Below, piece after piece: positions 1 to 10,600 of a stretch of 64,000 nucleotides of DNA. The DNA is from Lichenostomus cassidix (taxonomy: Eukaryota > Chordata > Aves > Passeriformes > Meliphagidae). The stretch lies in the NCBI GenBank assembly GCA_008360975.2, contig CM039184.1, positions 69,977,056 through 70,041,055 on the forward strand, in the 5' to 3' direction. Made by a program: the position numbers and the translations under genes. Position 1 is the stretch's first letter. Every line of letters starts with the position of its first letter. The notes beneath the pieces are model-generated. The model saw only the letters and a list, made by a program, of their open reading frames with translations, was not told where the DNA came from and ran no database searches.

Positions 1-585
1 TGCATCTCAGAAAAGTCAGTGGAGTTAAAGTACAAAGAAGAGCAACTAAAATGAGTCAGGAGGTAAAGCCATTGCATTACAAGGAGAAACCAAGCAGTCT
101 GGGACCCTTCAGTTCCAAGAGCAGAAAAGAGGGTATGACATAGGTTTGCCATATCTACAGGATGATGAATGAGCTGTATGTGGAATTGTTATTCACCAAC
201 CCCACTCTACCAGCTGACTGAGCAGTAAGTGGAATCAACAGAAGGTAAGTTCAAACCAGACAATAGAAAGTACTTTTTTACACAATGGGTACAGGACTTC
301 TGGACACTTTTGCAGCAGAAGGTTATGGACATGACTAATATCAGCAGAATCATAAACAATTATAAGGAAAGTTGTGGAAATCCAGTGTGGGAGAAAGAAA
401 TACCAAACAGGGTCATGCTCTCTAAATCTCACACAGACATTTTGGATGCTCTATGTCAACAAAAGGAAGGGACTACTGCTAATCATCATTAATCTCCCAA
501 AATAGCATTTTCTATTACTTCTGTTACAGATAGATTATTGTCCTTAACAGGCTAATGTTCTGTGCCAGTATGGCATTTTTTTTTG
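1..585 (+). mobile_element. Ancient CR1 LINE, 3' portion (amniote type)
   Basis: This is a heavily decayed remnant of the 3' part of a CR1 retrotransposon. Diagnostic pieces occur in the expected order: a stretch like the end of ORF2 (aaagtacaaagaagagcaac, near 30-50), a decayed 'gaagtacttttttacacaatg' block near 266-287, and an end resembling the 'gacccagtatggc' 3' terminus typical of reptile and old avian CR1 (about 563-585). The open frame at 229-492 lies inside it and is a remnant, not a gene. The left end is cut by the window. The 3' end differs from the ATTCTATGAT-type ends of the younger copies further right, so this is an older subfamily. I recognised it by pattern memory, not alignment. 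Confidence 0.65.
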
Positions 586-3183
586 TAAATGTACCACAGT
601 TTGAAGTGAAGTTTCTGTCAAAAAATTTTCTTGATCTTTCTATTTTTTCTTTCTCTTATTTTAAATAGCCACTTCAAAACTTCACTAATAGAACATGAGC
701 CAAGAATAGAGATATGTTTCCTCATAATAAAACAAAAAAGAGCTAGAATTTACATTAATGGAATAGGAAGGAAGGAAGAAAGCAAAATCTTCCTACCTAT
801 TTCCGGAGCATTAGTCAACTTTTGCTTGTTATTTGGTCATTCTGTAAATATTGTGCTATTTAACACAATTTTTTCAATAGGCTCAGTAAAATGGTAACGA
901 GTACCTCTACCTATTAACTGTCCTCACTTCCTGGTAACAGATTTCCATCCACCCTCCACACATGATGAAAGCCTGTGTCTTTTTGTTTGACCAGCATAGG
1001 TAGGTTTTAGCATTTCCTCATTCAGTGGTCAGATTAATAACAGAAAAATAAAAAAAATCCAAGTAAACTCTCCACTAGCAAATCGAAGTATATTTTGAGC
1101 AAGGCTTAAAAATATTTCAAAACTAATGAGTCAATTTAAAAAATCATGAGATTTTTAGTGCAAGCAAATATGATTGATCTTATGTCTTGACACTGGGAGT
1201 TGTGAATCTAGTCAAGTTAGGTCTCTAAACTTTTCCACAATACTTGCAGCATTGGACATTTCATTTTTAAGAAAAATGAAGCTTCTCATTGCTCCAGGAA
1301 GTGAGGCCATGAAGGACATGTCAAAACCCTAGGAATGTGTCAACAAAGTTAGCTTTTATATGTCACCCTAAAAGTTCTCAGGAAGAACTGCTCCCAGGCA
1401 GCCTGTGAGGATCTTTGAGTTTTTAAATATGATTAGCTCTGTTAATGATCTATCCCTAGACCTACAGGACAGCAGAAGGAACAGGGGCTGCACAGCCTGC
1501 ATTTCTAGTTAGCCTTTGTCAGAGGATAGCATGGTAATACTTCATGCTTTAATGCAAACCTGCACAGACTCTTCACAGTCCCTGCATAATTTCATATGCA
1601 ATCCTTTAAGCCCTTAGCTGTGTTTTTTGCTTCCTCACATGCACACATATGCTCAGTTCCCAAGTTTTGCACTGCTTCTCTGCACAGTTTGCTTAAATCT
1701 TATTAGTGATTTGGAATCATCTGTAGGAAAAAAGAGCAGGAAATGTTTTGAAATAGGGCAGACTGGTCTGACCTTCAGCAGTGCAGGTACAATTACCACC
1801 TTTCACAAATACACTAGCAAGTGAAATGTTGCAATTTTCCTTTCACTCACTGGTTTCACGGAGATGCCAATGAAGTAACTCATGATTTAATGGAAAACAA
1901 TAATGACTTTCACTAATTCTTCTATTTGCACCAAACCCCAGAAGAGGATTTAAACAATGAAAGACTTATTTCTTAAAGCAACCCCATTCCACTCCTCCAG
2001 ACATGTTTATACGTGCATAAAATCTCCCTAGAGAATTATTTACTACCTTCCTTGCCTTTAATCACACAATCTGCAGATTAAAGGGAAGAATGTTGTCTGG
2101 AAGTTTACCTTATTTTTCCATGGTGATTAAGCACCATTTCTGTGAAACCTGAAGTTCCCAGAACAAGTTAAAGACTAACACCAAGTGAATACTGTTTGCT
2201 TCTAATGGTGGGTTCAGGGAGACAAAATAGTATATTGTTCATGTGTTTATGAAAAATGTTTTCAGGAATCATTGGAAGAAGTTAAACTGCTTAATACCGG
2301 CATAAGTTCTCATTCAAATGATAAAAATATGCAAGGTGTGTTTTTCATTGTTTTCTAATGCTCGGACATTAAAGGGTTGTCACTACTGTGAAACATCCAA
2401 AGTGGGAGGAGAATTACAGTTTTTATCTTCACACTCTGTAAGAGAGAAGTTGGAGTTACACTTGATTTTGGTATAAACATCCTTTGAATACTGCAAACAT
2501 TGCCACTTGATAGATATGGTCTATAGACTGGACTGACAGATGCTGAGTCCTAAAAGCCCTGTTGAAGCCAGTGAGTGATATGTCAATGTGCTCAAGAATT
2601 CAACCTCCTGCTTTGGATATATATAATTTTCTTTCAGTGCTGGTTATTGCCTATAGCTGATAAACTCTTTTATTTTGCATAACATTACCTCAGTGTTACA
2701 CTTTTCTCAATCAAACTTTCAAAATTAATTCCATTCATCAGAAGTACTGTCTTGAGAGAGTATATAAATTAGGAAATAAAAAGGAGGGACAGAAGTATAT
2801 TCAAGCATGACTCAGATAACTTGTAATTACAATGAGAGACATTTATAGATAAAAAATAATTCATTATATTTTTCAAGTACTTTCACACAAGATGGCTTCC
2901 ATTCTGGGCTACATTCCTGGAATCTCCTAACTGAAATGCCTCAAAAGTGAATGCAAAATTAAGTATAACTATATGATGAAATCAGATTTGTTTTTAGGGA
3001 GAACCAAGGTATATGTGTGTAAAATGGGTATTATTAACTCACCCCAGTGTTTGACCTAGTGTTTTGGAGACAAAAGAGAAGGTACTCAGGGACAAAAGAG
3101 CTCAATATCAAGATAAGAGTTCAGGCACAATACAAGCTCCAGTGACAGGGTCAAGAAGGAGGATAGTGTTCAAAGTCAGGTTG
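586..3183. other. Apparently unique AT-rich DNA
   Basis: I see no gene, RNA gene or recognisable repeat here. The open frames are short (88 codons or fewer), unrelated to anything I know and typical of chance in AT-rich DNA. Old, unrecognisable repeats cannot be excluded. Confidence 0.5.
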
Positions 3184-3302
3184 GGTGCAGCTTTGAACAA
3201 CCTAATGTAGTGGAAGCTGTCCCTGCCCACAGCAGGGGATTTGGAACTGTAGGTATTTATAGGTCCCTTTCAACCCAAACCATTCTGTACAACTCTATGA
3301 AA
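3184..3302 (+). mobile_element. CR1 LINE, short 3' end fragment
   Basis: This is a severely 5'-truncated CR1 copy, about 120 bp long. The string 'gaagctgtccctgcccac' followed by 'aggtccctttcaacccaaac' and 'cattctgtacaactctatga' is the usual CR1 3' untranslated region, on the plus strand. Truncation at the 5' end is normal for CR1, which is copied from its 3' end. No coding part remains. An open frame of 95 codons runs through and beyond it (3210-3497) but is not a gene. Confidence 0.85.
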
Positions 3303-3804
3303 TTCCAAGACACATGCCAGGATTATCCATTTAAAAATGGTGAGGCCACAAGAGAGAAGGAAGTCACAGCAGTTGCAGTAGTAAGCATGAGAAAAGATGA
3401 CTGGAGAAATAGTGGAAAATGTAGCAGAGAATTACATATGAAAATATCCCAGTTTATTAGAAAATTTTCATCACAAGTTGGTAACATCATTGCATGAGCA
3501 TCAGTCATACTCTGATCAAATACTGTGAGCAATACAACCTGTTACTGATTTTATGAGAAATCAGATAGATCTGGAAAATAGCAATAGATTCTGAAATTGC
3601 TGTCTAACTAGGGATCATAAGTTTATTATAAATATTACAATATCTTCACTGGTCTCCTTCTTATTTTGATAATTCAGTGAGGACTTAAGTCTATACAAAT
3701 GTTTGTAAGAACAATCACAATACTTTCAAAGTACCAATTGGGCAAATATTTTATTTCATGGATATCTTTTTTTTCTCTTGTTTAGGTAGAATGACATGTA
3801 GTAA
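3303..3804. other. Apparently unique AT-rich DNA
   Basis: Nothing recognisable lies between the two CR1 copies. Confidence 0.5.
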
Positions 3805-4010
3805 TTACAGAATCAATTAGGTTGGAAAAGATCTCTGAGGTCATGGACTCCAACTTCTGACCGAACACCACCTTGTCTGCTATACCATCGCACTGAGTGC
3901 CACGGCCAGGCTTTCCTTAAATACCCCCAGGGATGGTGACTCCTCTACCTCCCTGGGCAGCCCATTCCAATATCTAGTCACCCTTTCTGTGAAGGAATTC
4001 TTCCAAATGG
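3805..4010 (-). mobile_element. CR1 LINE, 3' part, left arm of an interrupted copy
   Basis: This is the CR1 3' untranslated region read on the minus strand. It starts at the element's 3' tip ('ttacagaatcaattagg') and runs through the conserved 'gggcagcccattccaat' block to 'gaaggaattcttcc'. The same CR1 resumes at 4738, where the sequence continues in register, so the two pieces were one element before the LTR at 4011-4737 inserted. The junction is at the last base of the 5-bp string aatgg. Confidence 0.9.
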
Positions 4011-4139
4011 TGTCTTGCATGGGAGACAGGAGTTTTATGTGTTTTTGCAGTTTGACAGACTTTAAGATAGCTAGTTACCCAAGACTTAGTCCCGTTCGCA
4101 AGATTATTTGATATTTGGCTGATTTGTCTAAAAATACCA

Positions 4140-4145
4140 TTTATT
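4140..4145 (-). promoter_or_regulatory. LTR polyadenylation signal
   Basis: The minus strand reads TAATAAA here, about 130 bp before the LTR's 3' end. It supports the minus-strand orientation of the LTR. Confidence 0.6.
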
Positions 4146-4539
4146 AGACACAGAAAATAACAAACATACAAACATAGAACAGATTGACACACATAGACAC
4201 ACAATGAATACATAATTGTAACACTATAATAGTCAAAAATGCAATTATGGGGTAAAACCTTGCTTGAACTATAAAAATAGTTAAAAATGCAAGAAATGCT
4301 TGCTTGAGCTAGCTGAAATGCAAGTTAAGAAAGGTACCTATAAGTTAGCCAGAATAATACAATCTAGGAAACTCAAATGATCTTACCAAATCCAATTTTG
4401 GAGCTGGAATACATTAAGACTTCCTCACTCAATCCCAGGGAAGTAACCACAGGGCTGCGTCCAAACCCTGGGGAGAAGACTTTCCTTCACGCTCCAATGT
4501 CCATGTAGAAAGCTTCTACCTTTCTGACATTTTGTGAGC

Positions 4540-4547
4540 TTTTTATA
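4540..4547 (-). promoter_or_regulatory. LTR TATA box
   Basis: The minus strand reads CCTATAAAAAGCTC, a strong TATA box about 190 bp from the LTR's 5' end. It would mark the U3 promoter of the former retrovirus. Whether it is active today cannot be judged. Confidence 0.6.
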
Positions 4548-4737
4548 GGATAAAAGTGTGGATTTGTAGTCACTGAAAATTTCTCACATTCTCTCTACAT
4601 TGCACAGGGGAGTGTCTTTTCAGACTTTCAGTCGCCAGCACCAGGTAGCTGTTGATTAGGCTATCAACCTAAGTTGAGGCATCCATTTCTTGGGACTGAT
4701 CAGAGAGAGAAGGGGGAGAGGGGAGCATCCTGCCACA

Positions 4738-4900
4738 ATTGGCCAACCTGCACCTTCCCTGGTACAGTTTAATGCTATGTCATCTCATCCTGCAGCTGGT
4801 TGCCTGGGAGCTCAGACTGACTCTCCCTGGCTACAACCTTCTTTCCTGTAGTTGTAGAGAGCAATAAGGTCACCCCAGGGTCTCCTCTTCATCTTCTGCA
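4738..4900 (-). mobile_element. CR1 LINE, right arm of the interrupted copy
   Basis: This continues the CR1 at 3805-4010 in register. It runs from 'ttggccaacctgcacc' (a decayed 'tccaacctaaacc') through 'ctggctacaacc' to 'gtagttgtagagagcaataa' and 'tctcctcttcatcttctg'. These are consecutive blocks of the antisense CR1 3' region. The right boundary is soft and homology may extend to about 4920. Confidence 0.8.
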
Positions 4901-6185
4901 TCAACTCCTGTTATCTCATGTATAGAAAATCAGAACTCCATTTTTAATCATTTTTACTGAAAAAGTTTCTACTCAGTTAAGAGAAATAACCAGAACAAGT
5001 AGCCAGGAATTTGTAGTGGCATTCACAGAGTATCATACTGGTCTTACTGCTCCCTCTAGAAGGTTCTTATGCATATGTAATTGATTGTTCTCTTAGATCA
5101 GTGTATTCAGGAGTTATGTTCATGGAGTTACATGTCTGTAAGCAAGCAGAGGCAGAGCAAGCCCAGCTGACTCCATGAATAGCTGGATTTACATTTACAT
5201 GAAATAAAAATTTCCAGTCCATGGGGAAACTTCAGCATTTCAGCACTCATTGTCATAGAAGATTAACATAATCAAAGGATCATAGTACTTTTGTTTGAAA
5301 ACTCTTCTGAAAAATCTAACAATTACTGTCCCAGTACAAGGAGCTGCAAGTTGAAAACTTAAAAATCTGGCCACTGTTTTGATACCCTGATGAGAGCAAG
5401 AATTTTGGGAAAAAGGCAGGCCTATGCTGTCATTCTGAATACTAAAAATACAGCTTCATACATTCAACTCACATCACTTCTGTATTTAACTGTGCCCAAA
5501 GCAGCAATGCCACCATATGGTGTAGTCCTCTTAGCTATATCAGTATTTAATTGACAACACCAATGGGAGCCATGGAAATACAGTGATTATGAGTCAGTAT
5601 GTGGGTAACAATGCCAGGTACAGACATCCTCAGAGGGAGATTGGGAAATGCCTGAGGGAATTCATTACTTTCTAACATCCTTTCCCACTACTTTCAAGCC
5701 CCTAATTTCTGTCAGTAGGACTCACCAGCAGGTTCATGTCTCCTATCTTTTGAAAACTGCAGGATGAAATTTCCCCACGCACAGCTTGGAATAAAACAGG
5801 CCATGTGCAGTTGAACAGGCAAGAAATGTGTAAGACTAAATGTAGTTTGCACTCAGTTTTTTCTGCCCAGGCATCGTACCTTTTAGGGGAGAATACTATG
5901 CAGTGAGTATAAAAACTGTCATCTGTTGTGCTGGAATCCTCATCCAAGTGCATTGGAATTTTCTAACAAATTCTGTTTTTTGGGGTTTTTTTAATGGAAC
6001 ATTCCTGAAGCATATAGAATATTTTATCAACCTACAAGAAAAGATACAAATGCAAACCTCATGCAGAATATTTTCCTTTTTTTTATTTTTAATGTACCTT
6101 ATAATTTCTGAAAAGGTTTGAGACCTGGGGTTAAACTTGTGCCACTCTGTTCCTTAAACATCTGCTCTGACACTACTTGCTGCTC
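4901..6185. other. Apparently unique AT-rich DNA
   Basis: I see no gene or repeat I can name. Open frames are 83 codons or fewer and look like chance. Confidence 0.5.
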
Positions 6186-6793
6186 ACAAAAGATCACAGA
6201 AATCATAGAATACACTGAATTGGGAGGGACCCATCAATATAATGGAGTTCAACTCCTGGCCCTGCTCAGGACCATCCCCAAGAGTCACACCATGTGCCTG
6301 AGAGTGTTTTCCAAAAGCTTCTTGAACTCTGTTGTGTAAAAAACCTTTTCCTGACATCCAACCTAAACCTCCCCTGCCTCAGCTCCATGCCATTTCCTTG
6401 AGCCCTGTCACTGGGCATGAGAGGGAAGAGATCTGCACCTGCCCTGGTTCCCCTCACAAGGAAGTTGTAGAACAGGATGAAGTCTCCCCTCAGTCTCCTT
6501 TTCTCCAGGCTGGACAGACCAAGTGACCTCAGCTGCTCCTCATACACCTTGCCCTCCAGAACCTTCACCATCCTTGTGGCTTTCCTTTGTACAATCTCTA
6601 CAAGCTTTATGTCTTTTTAATGCTGTGACACCCCAAATTGCACACAATATTTGAGCTGAGGCTGCCCCAGGTCAGAGCAGAGCAGGACAATCCCCTCCCT
6701 TGCCCAGCTGGAAATGCTGTGCCTGATGCCCCCAGGACAGGGTTGGCCCTCCTGGCTGCCAGGGCACTGCTGACTCCTGTTCAGCTTTTCAGG
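6186..6793 (-). mobile_element. CR1 LINE, 3' part
   Basis: This is a minus-strand CR1 copy. It begins at the 3' tip ('aatcatagaatacac') and includes 'ggagttcaactcctggccct', 'agagtcacaccatgtgcctg', 'tcctgacatccaacctaaac', 'caggctggacagaccaagtg' and 'aggacaatcccctccc'. These match the antisense CR1 3' region and the end of ORF2. The overlapping open frames here (up to 127 codons) are accidental. Clear CR1 similarity fades just after 'ctgctgactcctgttcagct'. It belongs to the same subfamily as the copy at 56574-57497, which shares nearly every block. Confidence 0.9.
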
Positions 6794-7640
6794 TCCATTA
6801 TCCAGAGGCTCCCAACTGTGCCATTGCCAGCTGTGAGCTCCATACATTCTAACTCTTCTGTTTCATACAGTGCCACCCCTCTGCCTCTTCTGCCCTGCCT
6901 GTCCCTGCTGAAGAGGCTGCAACCCTCCAACAGGGTGCTCCAGTCACAGGACCCATCCCAGCAGGTTTCATTTATGCCAGTGAGAGCCTTTGCCCATCTC
7001 ATCAGCTGTCTGTCCTTCTAGTTCCAGGGCCTCATACATGTTGTAGCAGGTGCTAGTCCTAGCTGTTGAATTTACAGGACACCCTTGACTAATTACCTCG
7101 CAGGGTTCTGAGTCCACCTGCTTCTCCACTACAATGAAGGCTTGAGACTCATGAGTTTGTGAGCTTGTGACATCTCTGAAAATAACCCATCTCTTGCTCA
7201 TTCACTCATGTACAATGTGGCTTATTCACTTCCTCATGTAGCTCCCTCCCTGGTGACACAGCTCCCCACCCACAGCACAACCTTCTGCAAAAGAGCCCTT
7301 GGTCAGCCCCAGCCTCACAGAGAGGCACCAGTCACTGCTGGAACCTGTGACCTGGAGAGCTACACCTTCCATCAGCAGTTCTGGCTGGCTGGAGGCCTCT
7401 GACACGGCTGGGTCAGTGACTCCAGCAGCTGCAGGGCAACGAGCTCCATGGTGTGTCAATAGCACAGCTGAAGAAGCTTTCACTGCTATGCTGATAAGGC
7501 TGAAGGGATCTTTTTGTGCTCTTCTTCACCAGAAAAAACCTCTTCACATTGGTCTAACCCTCGCCCTTGGACTTGCCTCAGTCACCAATGCTGCCACTGC
7601 TGCAGCTCTGCTGCTCTGCCTGCTGAGCCAATAGATGAGC
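6794..7640. repeat. GC-rich repeat-like stretch of unknown family
   Basis: This stretch directly follows the 5' side of the CR1 copy and is richer in G and C than its surroundings. Short open frames occur in several frames on both strands (up to about 111 codons), none of them recognisable. Strings such as 'ctgcctgtccctgctgaaga' and 'gggtgctccagtcacaggac' resemble a segment I associate with antisense avian retroelement sequence, possibly the upstream part of a CR1. I cannot confirm this. It may be the more diverged 5' continuation of the CR1 at 6186-6793, or a different element into which that copy inserted. Confidence 0.35.
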
Positions 7641-10600
7641 TCAACACTAGGCACTAAAATCCCTTAAAGTTTTGCCATTCAAAGAGCAGATTGAAACTGC
7701 ATTAACTCCACTAGACAGCTCCACTTCTAGAATCAACTCTACCTTGTTTCTCACCACATTTTCAAGTAGGTAATCCATTTTCTACAGTTCCTGTAAAGTG
7801 TCATACACTTTCAGAGTATGTTTGAAGGGTACATACAGTTTGCAATATGCTCGTGCATCCTTTGCACTGAAAGCTGATCTGTTAATGTACTGTAGCAGTT
7901 ATCATGGACTTCTTCCAGAGCACATTAATGCCAACAGAAGCTTCACAATGAACTCTGAAATCCAGATCAAAACCTGTTTTCTTACTACTACTATGTGGAT
8001 GGGCACAGATGAATAATCCATTCTGACAAATATCTCCTGAACTCTTCTGATGGATGCCACATCATCTGTTTGTGCTGAGTGATACATCAAATAGCATCTA
8101 AGCAGACTTGGTGCATTGGATCTGCAGAATTCTTGCTTACAGAGAAAAAGACACTATTTATATCCCTGGGCACTCAATTTTCATTCTAAAAACATATTGG
8201 GAGACCAAAGAGTGTTATGTACAGATGAGTAAAACATTTAATAGAAAAAAATTGAAAATCTTTGGTTTCCCATCTGCATACTCTCCTTGATTTACCTGTT
8301 ACCTTTATTTTAAACAGAGAGATCTAATGATGAAAACCATACTTTTAATTGTGTACCACTCTAATAACATATCATGCAAAAAAAAGGATTTTTAAAATTA
8401 TTTTTAGTAATAACAAATAGACTCTAACTGCTTAACACACCACAGATTGATTCCAGGTCTGTTTCTAGAAACTCATGCAAAATGAAATGCTAAAAAGATT
8501 TCATTCTCACTAATCCCAGTATCATTAACAGTGAATATTATTCAAAAATCCCCTTTGTATGTTTACCAAAGCCCTAAAGGTTTGTGTGGTTTTTAATCCA
8601 TGGCATTCACCACCAGCAGGAAGAAAAACACCAGAGATAGAAAAAAAGATGTTCTCATGGGAGGTTAGTATTCATACATTTAATATCTGGAATCTAGAAT
8701 TATTGCTCTTTGATTGGCCTTCCATAAGAGTCAAAGCAAGTATCAGCTTATCCCTGTAACATTTATGACATTTTTCTGACACTAATTGATACAGACTGAG
8801 AGAAAACTGATCAGTACAATCTGACCCCTCTTAGTCTGTCTAAACCTCATCTGTAACTTTCTAAAGTTAATGGAAAGGTGCCTGGTGACTTCAGCAAGTT
8901 GTAGGTTGAATCTGATTAGAATACTTACCCCTGAACAAGCAAAAAAGGGAAAGCATGGGGAAACAGTATTATTTTATGCTGCATTTTAATAATTCTTCCC
9001 TCTCAAAAAAGCTTTCACCTCTGTCTGGACTTACCATTAGTGTCAAGGAATAGAAACCAGACCAGAAGCACACCAAGTATGCTCCAAGACATTTACTACT
9101 TAAAAAGGAAGGTGCACAAAATGAAAAAAGTATAAAACCAAAAGTGAAGCAGTCCTTTTAGTAAATGGTGTAATAAAGATTGTTGGGTTGCATTTGTCCC
9201 ATAACCAATACCTTAATGTCTCTGGTCATGCCTGGATTTGGGAGGTGCTGTGACATTTGGCAGTGCAGATTAGGATTCAGGCTTCGTCACAGTATTTTGG
9301 TATTGTCAGAATCACTAGAGTGCAGAATGCATAACTTGCATTGTCTGTGGAAGAAGAGATGGTGCATATTCTAGCACAGGGGGGAAAGGCCATCTTTAGC
9401 TGATCCACTGTAAAACCTACAGGCGCAAAGCAAACTGCCCCCAGCTTCCAGACAGATTGGAAAGAGGACAGTGAGTTTAAAGCCTTGATGGTAGGTCTTA
9501 AGGAGATTTTATCGCCTTTTGAAGGTAAATTTTATTACAAGAAAAGAGAGAAAAGCATCAAATATGAAGGCTGAATCTTTCAAGGTGATCTAGAAAAATT
9601 AGACGTCCAGGTCTCATTAAACTTTCTTAGTGCTCTCAGGGATTTGAAGATGTGAAGAGTTTTTTTTCCCAGAGAGTCCTTAGCCCATTTTGCAAGCTGG
9701 GACCTTGAGAAGTCAGAGTTCCTCCATCCTATGGCTGCTTGCAGGGTCTATTTTCTTCTTTAATCTTAGCTGTCCTGAACTGGTGTTGATTGGACAAATA
9801 TGACATAGAATCAAATATATTCAGGTTATAATCTCAGAAAGATTCTTAATTTTATACTTTGCAGAGGCTGGAAACATTTATTGTAAGGTAACCTTGAGCT
9901 GTAAACATATTTCTGTCATAGTTAAACAATTTTTAAATATCTAGATTTTAGTATAAAATCAAATCTGTTGACATTCAACATGTCAAGGATAAGTCTCTAT
10001 GCACAAACACTTCTAAAATGTTTTGGAATTAACTTTGTTCATGGCAGATTGAACTATAAAAAACATGACAAAGGCATCAAGCTGATGTAAACTCATTATC
10101 TATGAATAATGTAAAACAAATGTGCCAAATCTGTACTTCTGGGTGGCAAGGCTGGCGCACAGATGTAGTAGTAATGATAATGGAATTATTTTCCAAGGTT
10201 CAAGCTAACTTAATAAGTCCGAAAAAGGAAGATTACATGTGGATGATTTTGTATTGAAAGAGCTGGAAGGAAAATCTCAATATTTACATCCAAGATGCTA
10301 AATTCTGGGCCAAGAGTGGTTTTAAGCAGAGCTCCAATTCAGTCTTTCTCAGAATCAAGGATAAACACAGGATTGCTTGATGTATTCAAGCATGGAGAAA
10401 TGCAAGGAGGCTGAAGCTGCTTTGATAAAGGTGCCCTGTGCCAATGTATTGGCCACCCCTCTCAATAACAAAAGCAGTATGTGTCTCAATAATAACAGAA
10501 GTGCAAAAGACATGGCAGAAAGTTTTTGCTAGCTTTTTGACATTATGGGAAACTGATTATTTCATTTCACTTATCAATAATTTGATTAACATACATGTAT

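Larger units (their letters stand above)
4011..4737 (-). mobile_element. Solo LTR of an endogenous retrovirus, inserted in a CR1
   Basis: This 727-bp unit begins TGTCTTGC and ends GCCACA on the plus strand, so both ends carry the LTR signature TG...CA. It sits exactly where the CR1 is broken. The flanks are aatgg (4006-4010) and attgg (4738-4742), a 5-bp target duplication with one mismatch. On the minus strand a TATA box (complement of 4540-4547) lies about 190 bp into the element and an AATAAA signal (complement of 4140-4145) lies about 590 bp in, the correct U3-R-U5 order. No internal retroviral genes are attached, so this is a solo LTR left by recombination between the two LTRs of a provirus. 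The 5-bp duplication fits ERVL or some ERV1 families. I cannot name the family. Confidence 0.8.
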
